The position numbers and the translations under genes were made by a program. This document shows positions 14,482 through 22,133 of a stretch of 64,000 bases of DNA, one piece after another. Source of the stretch: Actinomadura nitritigenes. GTDB taxonomy: Bacteria; Actinomycetota; Actinomycetes; Streptosporangiales; Streptosporangiaceae. The stretch covers positions 186,001 through 250,000 of the forward strand of contig NZ_JAGEOK010000011.1 of NCBI RefSeq assembly GCF_017573545.1, written 5' to 3'. The notes under the pieces were generated by a model. That model saw only the letters and a list, made by a program, of their open reading frames with translations, did no database searches and was not told the DNA's origin. Within the stretch, counting starts at the first letter, position 1. Each line of letters begins with the position of its first letter.

Positions 14482-16655
14482 TGCAGGTCGTCGCCACCGC
14501 CGGCCACCACGGGCACGGCAAGTCCGCCCTGGTGCGCGCCCTGACCGGCATGGAGCCGGAGGAGCCCGGCGCCTGGACGGAGCTGCCCTCGGGCTCCCGG
14601 CTCGCGTTCGTCGACGTCCCCGGCGACGAGCGGTCCGTCCCGGCGATGCTCGCGGGAGCGGGGGCCGTCCCCGCCGTCCTGTTCGCCGTCGCCGCAGACG
14701 AGGGCTGGATGCCGCAGTCGCAGGAGCACCTGGACGCGCTCGGCGCGCTCGGCGTCCAGGCCGGCGTCCTCGCGGTGACCCGGTCGGACGTCGCCGACCC
14801 CAAGCTCGCGCTGCGCCAGGCCCGCGACCGGCTGGCCGGGACCGCGCTGCGCGGCGTCGAGGCCGTCGCCGTCAGCACCGTCACCGGCGCGGGGATGGAC
14901 GGTCTGACCGCCGCGCTGGACCGGCTCGCCGGACGGCTGCCCGTGCCCGACCCCGAGGCGCCGGTGCGGCTGTGGCTGGAGCACGCCTTCACCGCCGGAC
15001 GGCAGAGCGTCGTCGCCGGCACGCTCGCCGCCGGGACGATCGCCGTCGGCGACGAGCTGCTCCTCATGCCCGCGGGCCGCCGCGTCCGCGTCCGGACGAT
15101 CGGCAGCACCGGCGGGCCCCGGGAGAGCGCGACCGGCGTCTCCCGCGTCGTCCTCACGCTGCGCGACGCCGGCCGGGTCGCCGCGGGCATGGCCCTCGTC
15201 ACCCCGGACCGCTGGTCGCTCACCACCTGCGTGGACGTGCGGACCCGGTTCGGCGAGGCGTCCGGGCGGCTGGCGCGGCGGATGACCCTGCACATCGGCG
15301 CCGCCGCCGTCCCGGTGCGGCTGCGCCCGCTCGGCCCCGACACCGCCCGCCTCACCCTGAACGCCCGGCTCGCCCTCCACATCGGCGACACGGCGCTGCT
15401 GCGCGACCCCGAGCGGCGCGCCGTCGCCGGCGTCAGCGTCCTGGACGTCCGGCCGCCGACCCTGGTGCGGCGCGACGCCGGCGCGGCCCGCGCCCGCGAG
15501 CTGGCCGGCTGGCCCGACCGGCCGGACGGCGCGCTGGTGCTGCGCCGGCACGGCGTGCTCCGCGCGTCCGAGCTGCGGCTGATGGGCTGCGCGCCGCCGG
15601 ACGGCGCCGTCGCCCTGGACGGCGGCTGGCTCGCCGACCCGGCGCACTGGGAGGCGCTGCGCGAGCGCCTCGCCGAGGTGGCGGCGCGGCACGCCGCCGA
15701 GACCCCGCACGCGCCCGGCCTCCCGCTCGAGACCGCGCGGCTGCGGCTCGGGCTGCCCGCGCGGAGTCTCGTCGCCGCGCTCGTCCGCCCGCCGCTACGG
15801 CTGGACGGCGGCCGCGTGCACCCCCCGACCCCCGAGCCCGCCCCGCCCGCTCCGGCCGCGCCCCCGGCCTCACCTTCGGATGCGGCGACGCCTCCGGGCG
15901 CGGTGACGCCTCCGGGCGCGGCGGCGCCTTCGAGCGTGGTGACGCCACCCGACACGGCCTCGCCTTCCGACACGGCCTCGCCTTCCGACACGGCCTCGCC
16001 TTCCAGCGCGGCGACGTCTCCCAGCGCGGCGACGTCCAACACGATCCCGCCTTCGAGCGCGGCGGCGTCTTCGAGCGCGGTGACGCCACCCGACACGGCC
16101 CCGCCTTCGGGTGCGGCGGCGTCTTCGGGTGCGGCGGCGCCTTCCAGCGCGGCGGCGCCTTCCAACACGGTCTCGCCTTGGGGCGCGGCGGCTTCTCCGG
16201 GTGCGGTTCCGTCCCGGAGCGAGGCCGCGCCTGCGGCTACGGCGGCGGTAGCGGATCAGGAGCCCGCTCCGGCGCAGGGCGCGGGGGCGGACGGGCCCGC
16301 GGCGCGTCCCTCGGAGGGGGCGGCGATGCCGCCGGGGCTGGCCGCCGCCGTCGAGCGGCTCCGCGCCGACCTCGCCCGAGCCCCGTTCGACGCGCCCGCC
16401 GAGGAGCGTCTCGCCGAGCTCGGCCTCACCGGCGGCGCCCTTGCCGAGGCCGAGCGGGCGGGGGCGGTGCTGCGGCTGCGCGACGGCGTCGTCCTGCTGC
16501 CCGGCGCCGACCGCGAGGCGCTGCGCATCCTGTCCGCGCTGCCGCAGCCGTTCACGCCGCGGCAGGCGGGCGACGCGCTGTCCACCAGCCGCCGCGTCGC
16601 CGTCGCGCTGCTGGAGCACCTCGACGGCCTCGGCCTCACCGAGCGGCGCCGCTGA
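14481..16655 (+). CDS. selB: SelB, selenocysteine-specific elongation factor, with degenerate GTPase and long linker
   Basis: 724 residues, against about 590-620 usually. SelB carries Sec-tRNA to UGA codons marked by a SECIS hairpin. Visible order: G domain (1-170), EF-Tu-like domains II and III (about 170-345), winged helices, a low-complexity linker (about 447-613) and C-terminal winged helices (614-724). The P-loop reads GHHGHGKS (8-15) instead of GHVDHGKS/T. The switch I segment (RG.TID) is absent, leaving about 15 residues too few before G3. G3 reads DVPGD (45-49) where the family has DVPGH, so the catalytic-loop His is Asp. G4 is TRSD (100-103). The frame is open throughout with normal codon use, so the protein is probably made, but GTPase activity is doubtful. 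Confidence 0.88.
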   Translation: MQVVATAGHHGHGKSALVRALTGMEPEEPGAWTELPSGSRLAFVDVPGDERSVPAMLAGAGAVPAVLFAVAADEGWMPQSQEHLDALGALGVQAGVLAVTRSDVADPKLALRQARDRLAGTALRGVEAVAVSTVTGAGMDGLTAALDRLAGRLPVPDPEAPVRLWLEHAFTAGRQSVVAGTLAAGTIAVGDELLLMPAGRRVRVRTIGSTGGPRESATGVSRVVLTLRDAGRVAAGMALVTPDRWSLTTCVDVRTRFGEASGRLARRMTLHIGAAAVPVRLRPLGPDTARLTLNARLALHIGDTALLRDPERRAVAGVSVLDVRPPTLVRRDAGAARARELAGWPDRPDGALVLRRHGVLRASELRLMGCAPPDGAVALDGGWLADPAHWEALRERLAEVAARHAAETPHAPGLPLETARLRLGLPARSLVAALVRPPLRLDGGRVHPPTPEPAPPAPAAPPASPSDAATPPGAVTPPGAAAPSSVVTPPDTASPSDTASPSDTASPSSAATSPSAATSNTIPPSSAAASSSAVTPPDTAPPSGAAASSGAAAPSSAAAPSNTVSPWGAAASPGAVPSRSEAAPAATAAVADQEPAPAQGAGADGPAARPSEGAAMPPGLAAAVERLRADLARAPFDAPAEERLAELGLTGGALAEAERAGAVLRLRDGVVLLPGADREALRILSALPQPFTPRQAGDALSTSRRVAVALLEHLDGLGLTERRR
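15951..16004 (+). repeat. 18-bp tandem repeat inside selB
   Basis: Three exact, contiguous copies of GACACGGCCTCGCCTTCC encode the hexapeptide DTASPS three times. They sit within a longer Ala/Ser/Thr/Pro-rich stretch (about 15820-16320) made of imperfect short repeats. Such repeats expand and contract by slippage and would explain the unusual linker length of this SelB. Confidence 0.85.
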
Positions 16656-16759
16656 CGCCCCCGAGACGAACCCGGCCACGGCGGGAAAACCGGTTGAACC
16701 GCGGCGTGCGGCTCTGGCGTCATAGATCACGGTTCGGATCCCGTCGAGAAGGAGAAGGC

Positions 16760-17953
16760 ATGCCGTACCAGACTCTGAAGGGCGGCCGCGTTCCCATCCG
16801 GATGTGGACCGACCCCGACACCGTCGAGGACCAGGCGCTCGACCAGCTCCGCAACGTCTCCGCCCTGCCCTGGGTGGAGGGGATGGCGGTCATGCCGGAC
16901 GTCCACTACGGCAAGGGCGCGACCGTCGGCTCGGTCATCGCGATGAAGAACGCGGTGTCCCCGGCGGCGGTCGGCGTCGACATCGGCTGCGGGATGACCG
17001 CCGCCAAGTCCACGCTCACCGTCGAGGACATGCCGGACGACCTGTCGGGCATCCGGCACCGGCTGGAGAAGGCGATCCCCGTCGGGCGCGGCTCGCACAA
17101 GAGCGCCGTCGACCCGTCCGCGCTGCCGAACCTGAAGGAGCGCGGCTGGTACGAGTTCTGGAAGGAGTTCGAGGACCTGCACCCGGCGGTCCGCTCCGGC
17201 CTCGGCCGCGCGCGCTCGCAGATGGGCACGCTCGGCGGCGGCAACCACTTCCTGGAGCTGTGCGCGGACGACGACGGCGGCATCTGGCTCGTCCTGCACT
17301 CCGGGTCCCGCAACATCGGGAACGTGCTCGCCGAGCACCACATCGAGGCCGCCCGCAAGCTCCCCCACAACCAGGACCTTCCGGACACCGACCTCGCCGT
17401 GTTCCTCAGCGGCACCGCGAAGATGGACGCCTACCGCCACGACCTGTTCTGGGCGCAGGAGTACGCGCGCCGCAACCGCGCGGTCATGATGGCGCTCGCG
17501 CAGAACGTCGTGACCAGGCAGTTCGGTGAGAAGCGCTGCCGCTGGAACCAGGTCATCTCCTGCCACCACAACTACGTGGCGGAGGAGGAGTACGGCGGCG
17601 AGGAGCTGCTGGTCACCCGCAAGGGCGCGATCCGCGCGGGCGCCGGCGACCTCGGCATCATCCCGGGCTCGATGGCGACCGGCACCTACATCGTCCGCGG
17701 CCTCGGCAACGAGACGGCGTTCAACTCGGCGTCGCACGGCGCGGGCCGCCGGATGAGCCGGAACAAGGCGCGCAAGAACTTCACCCTCGAGGACCTGGTC
17801 GAGCAGACCAGGGGCGTCGAGTGCCGCAAGGACAGCGGCGTCATCGACGAGATCCCCGGCGCCTACAAGGACCTGGAGACGGTGATGGAGTCGCAGTCCG
17901 ACCTCGTCGAGGTCGTCGCGCACCTCCGGCAGCTCGTGTGCGTGAAGGGCTGA
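16760..17953 (+). CDS. rtcB: RtcB, 3'-phosphate/5'-hydroxyl RNA ligase
   Basis: 397 residues, close to the 408 of the E. coli enzyme. RtcB joins 2',3'-cyclic-phosphate or 3'-phosphate RNA ends to 5'-OH ends using GTP and manganese. The metal and guanylylation residues are present: MPDVHYGKG (about 43-51), GVDIGCGM with the metal Cys (about 73-80), GGGNHF, HSGSRNIG, CHHNY and the guanylylated His in HGAGRRMSRNKA. The ATG at 16760 has GGAGA upstream. It starts 105 bases after selB and is followed after only 4 bases by an unrecognised gene. No rtcA or rtcR regulator is adjacent. Confidence 0.93.
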   Translation: MPYQTLKGGRVPIRMWTDPDTVEDQALDQLRNVSALPWVEGMAVMPDVHYGKGATVGSVIAMKNAVSPAAVGVDIGCGMTAAKSTLTVEDMPDDLSGIRHRLEKAIPVGRGSHKSAVDPSALPNLKERGWYEFWKEFEDLHPAVRSGLGRARSQMGTLGGGNHFLELCADDDGGIWLVLHSGSRNIGNVLAEHHIEAARKLPHNQDLPDTDLAVFLSGTAKMDAYRHDLFWAQEYARRNRAVMMALAQNVVTRQFGEKRCRWNQVISCHHNYVAEEEYGGEELLVTRKGAIRAGAGDLGIIPGSMATGTYIVRGLGNETAFNSASHGAGRRMSRNKARKNFTLEDLVEQTRGVECRKDSGVIDEIPGAYKDLETVMESQSDLVEVVAHLRQLVCVKG

Positions 17954-17957
17954 GGAC

Positions 17958-18806
17958 GTGACGGCGGTGCAGCGGCCGGCGAACGCGCGCGGCGCGGGCG
18001 ACGGCATGAAGCTGCACCGCCGGACGCTCCGGCTCGGCGGGCGGGAGCACACCGTCATCGGGCTGCGGCCCGCCACCAAGGCGGGCTTCAGCACCAACCT
18101 GTTCCACGAGACCTGGCACGTGCTGTCCGACCAGCACGGCGCCCGCGTCCTCGCGCGGCTGCTGTGGGGCCTGGCCTACCAGTCGCGGCCCGGCACCCTG
18201 CTCGTGATCGACCGGCCGTTCCTCACGCCGACGCCGTTCGACGCGGACCCGGCGGACCCGATCGTCCTGGTCCCGGCCTGGCACACCCCCTTCACCGCCG
18301 CGACCGCCCGCGACCTGGCGCGGCGCCTCCCGCTGCGGCGCCCGCCGGACGGCACCGTCCGGTGGCGGACGCACGGCCTCGACGGCGCTCTCGCCGAGCC
18401 GCGCGGCTGGTTCCGCGAGCCCCCGCCGCCCGGTCCCCGGCGCGGCCGGGTGAAGCGGACGCACGGCCTCGTCGCGCTCCTGCCGGGCAGTCCCGCGGAG
18501 GCGCGGGAGTGGGCGGTGCGGGCGGGATGGCTCGACGTCCGGAACCCGTACGGCATGGACTACGACTATCTCGGCGGGCAGTGCCGGTCCGCCGCCGGCG
18601 AGATCCAGGTCTTCCGGGACTTCCGGCGGCGGGTGAGCGTCGCCCGCCGCGCCCGCGCCGACGTGCTCGCCGCCCCGGACGTCCCCGCCGATCCGGCGGA
18701 GCTGCGGCCGCTCGTCTGGGACCGGCACGGCGAGATCACGTGGGCCGAGGAGGAGACGGCGCGCCGCCGCCGGGCGCGCCGCCGCCGTCCGCCGGGGCGC
18801 CGCTGA
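17958..18806 (+). CDS. Unrecognised protein in an operon with rtcB
   Basis: 282 residues from the GTG at 17958; an ATG at 18006 (MKLHRRTLRLGG) is an alternative that better fits a folded N-terminus. I do not recognise the family. Visible features: a conserved-looking core with FSTNLFHETWHVL, LLVIDRPFLTP and VPAWHTPF, an Arg/Pro-rich middle, the block NPYGMDYDYLGGQ, and a very basic tail (RRRRARRRRPPGRR) that could bind nucleic acid. There is no signal peptide or membrane helix. The 4-base gap to rtcB shows cotranscription and probable coupling, so a role with the ligase is a reasonable inference only. Confidence 0.6.
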   Translation: MTAVQRPANARGAGDGMKLHRRTLRLGGREHTVIGLRPATKAGFSTNLFHETWHVLSDQHGARVLARLLWGLAYQSRPGTLLVIDRPFLTPTPFDADPADPIVLVPAWHTPFTAATARDLARRLPLRRPPDGTVRWRTHGLDGALAEPRGWFREPPPPGPRRGRVKRTHGLVALLPGSPAEAREWAVRAGWLDVRNPYGMDYDYLGGQCRSAAGEIQVFRDFRRRVSVARRARADVLAAPDVPADPAELRPLVWDRHGEITWAEEETARRRRARRRRPPGRR

Positions 18807-19613
18807 TCAGGCCAGCACGCGGTCGATGAACGCGGTGACGTCGCCGAGCACCTCCTCGCGGTTCGTCTCGTTGAACACCTCGTGCCGCGCGCCGGGGTAG
18901 ATCCGCTGGGTCAGGTCGCCGCCCCGGATCGCCTCGATCCCGGCCAGGGTGCCGTCCAGCGGGACGAGCCGGTCGTCGCCGCCGTGCACGTGCAGGGTGG
19001 GGAGCGCGCCGAGCGACCCGTGCTCGTTGATGCTCCGGAGGCAGGCGTCCAGCGCCCGGACGGTCGGCTTCTTGAAGGGGCCGTGCCACACCAGCGGGTC
19101 CTCGGTGTAAGCCTTCCCGACGGCCGGGTCCCGCGACAGCGTCGGGGTGTCGATCGGCTCGTCGGGCATCTCGTCGAGGGGGAGCAGGTCGTCCACGACG
19201 AACCAGCGGCCGAGGACGGGGCCCGACAGCACCAGCGCGGCCGGTACGTCGCCGTGGACCTGCGCGTAGCGGGCGGCGATGAGCCCTCCCATGGAATGCC
19301 CGATCAGCACGACGGGCAGGCCGGGATGGTCGCCGCGGGCCGCCTCGACGACGGTGTGCAGGTCGGCGACGACGTCCTCGAAGTCCTCGATGAGCACCCG
19401 GTCGCCCGCCGACCGGCCGTGCCCCATGTGGTCGGGCCCGCACACGGTCGCGCCGTGCCGGACCAGCGTGTCCGCGACGTGCCCGTAGCGTCCGAGGTGC
19501 TCGCCGTAGCCGTGCGCCAGGACCGCGATGTAGCGGGGCTCGCCGTCCGACCAGATCCGTGCCGTGATCGCGCCCCGCGTGCCCGCGAACTCCCACTCCC
19601 GTGCCGCCGTCAC
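18807..19613 (-). CDS. Alpha/beta hydrolase, monoacylglycerol lipase-like
   Basis: 268 residues. The nucleophile elbow is GHSMGG (about residue 95), with the catalytic Asp in HGGDDRLVP and His in GARHEVFNE, the triad of the serine-hydrolase/lysophospholipase group (monoglyceride lipase type, with the HGYGEH oxyanion loop). The likely role is hydrolysis of monoacylglycerols or lysophospholipids in the cytoplasm; no signal peptide is seen. The GTG at 19613 has AGGAGG 6-7 bases upstream. Its stop abuts the stop of the preceding gene (TGATCA), so the two genes converge with no spacer. Confidence 0.82.
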   Translation of the reverse strand: MTAAREWEFAGTRGAITARIWSDGEPRYIAVLAHGYGEHLGRYGHVADTLVRHGATVCGPDHMGHGRSAGDRVLIEDFEDVVADLHTVVEAARGDHPGLPVVLIGHSMGGLIAARYAQVHGDVPAALVLSGPVLGRWFVVDDLLPLDEMPDEPIDTPTLSRDPAVGKAYTEDPLVWHGPFKKPTVRALDACLRSINEHGSLGALPTLHVHGGDDRLVPLDGTLAGIEAIRGGDLTQRIYPGARHEVFNETNREEVLGDVTAFIDRVLA

Positions 19614-19752
19614 CCGTACCTCCTCGTCCGAACCGGCCGTGCCGTCAGCCCGTGATGCGACGGATCGGCGATCGCCGCAATAGGCTGGACCGATCGACCG
19701 TAACCCGGACGGCCCGCCCACCGGGCCGTCCGCCTGGCAGGAAGGGGCGCCC

Positions 19753-20742
19753 GTGCTGGTCGACACCTTCGGTCGTACCGCGACGGACCTGCGGGTCTCG
19801 CTCACCGACCGGTGCAACCTCCGGTGCTCGTACTGCATGCCGCCCGAGGGTCTGGACTGGCTGCCCAAGCCGGAACTGCTCACCGACGACGAGGTGGTGC
19901 GGCTCGTCGGCCTCGCGGTCGGCGAACTGGGCGTCACCGAGGTCCGCTACACCGGCGGCGAGCCGCTGCTGCGGCGCGGGCTGCCGGACATCGTGCGGCG
20001 GACCGCCGCGCTGGAGCCGCGCGCCGAGCTGTCGCTGACCACCAACGGGATCGGGCTCGCCCGGCTGGCGGGGCCGCTCGCCGACGCCGGCCTCGACCGG
20101 GTGAACGTGTCGCTGGACACCCTCGACCCGGCGACGTTCAAGCGGCTGGCGCACCGCGACCGGTTCGCGGACGTCCTCGCGGGGCTGGAGGCGGCGCGCG
20201 CCGCGGGCCTCGAACCCGTCAAGATCAACGCGGTGCTGATGCGGGGGATCAACGACCACGAGGCCCCCGCGCTGCTGCGGTTCTGCCTCGAGCGCGGCTA
20301 CCGGCTGCGGTTCATCGAGCAGATGCCGCTGGACGCCCAGCACGGCTGGACCCGGCAGAACATGATCACCGCGGACGAGATCCTGGAGCGGCTGTCGGCG
20401 GAGTTCGACCTGGCGCCGGACGCCGGCCACGACCGCGGCAGCGCGCCCGCCGAGACGTTCGTGGTCGGCGGCGGCCCCGAGACGGTCGGCGTGATCGGGT
20501 CGGTGACCCGGCCGTTCTGCGGCGCGTGCGACCGGGTCCGGCTGACCGCGGACGGCCAGGTCCGCAACTGCCTGTTCGCGACCGAGGAGTCCAACCTGCG
20601 CGACGCGATGCGGGCCGGCGCGACCGACGAGGAGATCGCCGACCGCTGGCGGAAGGCGGTGTGGGCCAAGCGGGCCGGGCACGGCATCGACGACCCGGCG
20701 TTCCTGCAGCCCGCCCGGCCGATGTCCGCCATCGGCGGCTGA
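19753..20742 (+). CDS. moaA: MoaA, GTP 3',8-cyclase
   Basis: 329 residues. MoaA is a radical-SAM enzyme that starts molybdenum-cofactor synthesis by rearranging GTP. The N-terminal [4Fe-4S] motif is CNLRCSYC (CX3CX2C, about residues 24-31). The second cluster in the C-terminal part is CGACDRVRLTADG plus a later Cys (QVRNC). GGEP, for SAM binding, is present. GTG at 19753 follows AAGGGG. The expected C-terminal Gly-Gly tail is present (AIGG at the end). It leads a short operon with mobA and the DUF6457 gene. Confidence 0.95.
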   Translation: MLVDTFGRTATDLRVSLTDRCNLRCSYCMPPEGLDWLPKPELLTDDEVVRLVGLAVGELGVTEVRYTGGEPLLRRGLPDIVRRTAALEPRAELSLTTNGIGLARLAGPLADAGLDRVNVSLDTLDPATFKRLAHRDRFADVLAGLEAARAAGLEPVKINAVLMRGINDHEAPALLRFCLERGYRLRFIEQMPLDAQHGWTRQNMITADEILERLSAEFDLAPDAGHDRGSAPAETFVVGGGPETVGVIGSVTRPFCGACDRVRLTADGQVRNCLFATEESNLRDAMRAGATDEEIADRWRKAVWAKRAGHGIDDPAFLQPARPMSAIGG

Positions 20743-20747
20743 CCACC

Positions 20748-20807
20748 GTGCCCGCCGACCCCGTGCCCGCCGACCCCGTCCCTGACGGACCCGTGCCCGC
20801 CGACCCC
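20748..20807 (+). repeat. 15-bp tandem repeat at the mobA 5' end
   Basis: Four 15-base units: GTGCCCGCCGACCCC at 20748, 20763 and 20793, and a diverged unit at 20778. Three begin with a GTG in the mobA frame, and a further GTG follows at 20808. They would encode VPADP-type pentapeptides. The repeats multiply possible start codons without an obvious ribosome-binding site. Confidence 0.8.
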
Positions 20808-21380
20808 GTGCCCTTCGACGCGGTGCTGCTCGCGGGCGGCCGCGCCCGGCGGCTCGGCGGTGCCGACAAGCCCGCCGAGAAGGTCGGCGGCCGCGCCCTG
20901 ATCGAGTGGGTCGCCGCCGCGGCGTCCGGCGCGTCCCGGACGATCGTCGTCGGGCCGCCGCGGGACGTGCCGCCGGGCGCACTCCGGGTCCGCGAGGACC
21001 CGCCCGGCGCCGGTCCCGTGCCCGCGCTGAGGGCGGGCCTGGCCGAGGTGCGCGCGCCCTGGGTCGCGCTGCTGGCCGCCGACCTGCCGTTCCTGCGTCC
21101 CGTCCACGTCGCCGCGCTGCTGGGCGCGGCGGGGGAGCGCGGCGGGGCCGTGCTGGTGGACGGCGGCGGCCGCGAGCAGTGGCTCGCCGGATGCTGGCGC
21201 ACCGCCCGCCTGCGCGACGCGCTCGCCGCCTACACCGGTGCCTCGCTGCGCGGCGTCCTCGGCCCGCTCGACCCGGCGGAGGTCGCGCTCCCCGCCGGGG
21301 AGCGGCCCCCGTGGTACGACTGCGACACGCCCGAGGACCTCGCCCGCGCCGAGGGGCTCGCCCGGCGGGACGTGCTTTGA
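20748..21380 (+). CDS. mobA: MobA-like molybdenum cofactor guanylyltransferase
   Basis: About 210 residues from the GTG at 20748. After a repetitive N-terminus comes the nucleotidyltransferase signature LLAGGRARRLGGADKP (family LAGG..R.GG.DK), then AADLPFL, with the Asp that binds Mg-GTP. MobA links GMP to molybdopterin to give the guanine-dinucleotide cofactor used by DMSO-reductase-family enzymes, including formate dehydrogenase. The start is ambiguous: GTG codons at 20748, 20763, 20793 and 20808 are all in frame and lie in a repeat; 20808 would remove the repeat and give a conventional N-terminus. It lies 5 bases after moaA. Confidence 0.82.
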   Translation: MPADPVPADPVPDGPVPADPVPFDAVLLAGGRARRLGGADKPAEKVGGRALIEWVAAAASGASRTIVVGPPRDVPPGALRVREDPPGAGPVPALRAGLAEVRAPWVALLAADLPFLRPVHVAALLGAAGERGGAVLVDGGGREQWLAGCWRTARLRDALAAYTGASLRGVLGPLDPAEVALPAGERPPWYDCDTPEDLARAEGLARRDVL

Positions 21381-21430
21381 GCGTGCGAGAGTGGGCATCG
21401 CGTACGTCGACGCGTTGAAGGGGGACGCCC

Positions 21431-21760
21431 ATGTCGGTACTGGAGGACTGGATGACCGCGGTCTGCGGCGAGCTCGGCCTGGAACGGGGCGACATCGACC
21501 GCGACCTCGTGCTCGACCTGGCCCGCGACGTCGCGCACGGGGTGGCGCGTCCGGGCGCGCCGCTCACCGCCTACCTGCTCGGCCTCGCGGTCGGCCGCGG
21601 CGCCCCCGCCCGCGACGCCGCGGCCCGGCTGACGGAACTGGCCGAGGCCTGGGGCGCCGAACCCGCCGAACCCGCCGAACCCGCCGCGGACGCCGGGGCG
21701 CCGGCGGCGCAGGGCGACGTGCCCGAGCAGGCCGGCGAACGCGTCCTCGACGAGGCCTGA
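21431..21760 (+). CDS. DUF6457 protein, molybdenum-cofactor associated
   Basis: 109 residues. The helical N-terminal 70 residues (LEDWMTAVCGELG, DLVLDLARDVAHGVARPGAPLTAYLLG) match small actinobacterial proteins found next to mobA, now called DUF6457; the molecular function is unknown. The C-terminus is an Ala/Pro/Glu-rich tail with AEP repeats. GGGGGA lies 7 bases before the ATG. It is the third gene of the moaA-mobA run, which supports a link to cofactor guanylylation or delivery. Confidence 0.7.
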   Translation: MSVLEDWMTAVCGELGLERGDIDRDLVLDLARDVAHGVARPGAPLTAYLLGLAVGRGAPARDAAARLTELAEAWGAEPAEPAEPAADAGAPAAQGDVPEQAGERVLDEA

Positions 21761-21778
21761 AGCGGCGGTCTGTGTCTC

Positions 21779-21799
21779 GGTGGGGGGACGACCCCCACC
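21779..21799 (+). terminator. Hairpin terminator of the moaA-mobA operon
   Basis: A perfect 8-bp stem, GGTGGGGG (21779-21786) with CCCCCACC (21792-21799), and a 5-base loop. It lies 19 bases past the DUF6457 stop and between convergent genes, so it may act for both strands. Confidence 0.6.
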
Positions 21800-21828
21800 C
21801 CCCGGAAGTGCCGGCCTGAGCGCCGCGC

Positions 21829-22059
21829 TCAGGCGTCGCGGTCCTCGACCGGCACCACGTCCTTGAGGAAGTCGCGGCGGTCGAGGAACGCCGACAGGCT
21901 CTCGCGATGCTCGTCGCAGGCGAGCCAGATCTTCCGCCGGTCCGGGGTGTGGATCTTCGGGTTGTTCCAGCGCAGCGCCCACACCGCCGCGGCGCGGCAG
22001 CCCTTGGCGGAGCACTGCAGTTCATCGGGGCCGGAGCCCGGTGGGGATGCGGTCACCAC
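21829..22059 (-). CDS. Small cysteine-containing protein, often mis-annotated acetone carboxylase
   Basis: About 76 residues from the GTG at 22059 (a second GTG at 22056 is equally possible). It has LQCSAKGCRAAAVWALRWNNPKIHTPDRRKIWLACDEHRE, two Cys in C-x4-C and a later C-x2-H, which suggest a small zinc-binding fold. Databases carry this actinobacterial family under the name acetone carboxylase without biochemical support; I regard the function as unknown. No ribosome-binding site is seen. It is divergent from the MFS gene at 22134. Confidence 0.6.
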   Translation of the reverse strand: MVTASPPGSGPDELQCSAKGCRAAAVWALRWNNPKIHTPDRRKIWLACDEHRESLSAFLDRRDFLKDVVPVEDRDA

Positions 22060-22133
22060 GCAACTGTGACACAGCGGCCGATGCGCCCGGTGCGCCGGGT
22101 TTGGCACGGTGATCTTCGGAAAGGAGATCGCTC

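Noticed and set aside
15843..16250. A CRISPR-like or phage-like repeat array in the plus strand at about 15.9-16.2 kb
   Set aside because: The repeats are imperfect, of 6-codon periodicity, without spacers, and they encode the SelB linker in frame.
14402..17953. A single giant plus-strand protein covering the selB and rtcB region
   Set aside because: It is read in the wrong frame through selB and only joins the true rtcB frame at 16760; the RtcB start there has its own ribosome-binding site and family N-terminus.
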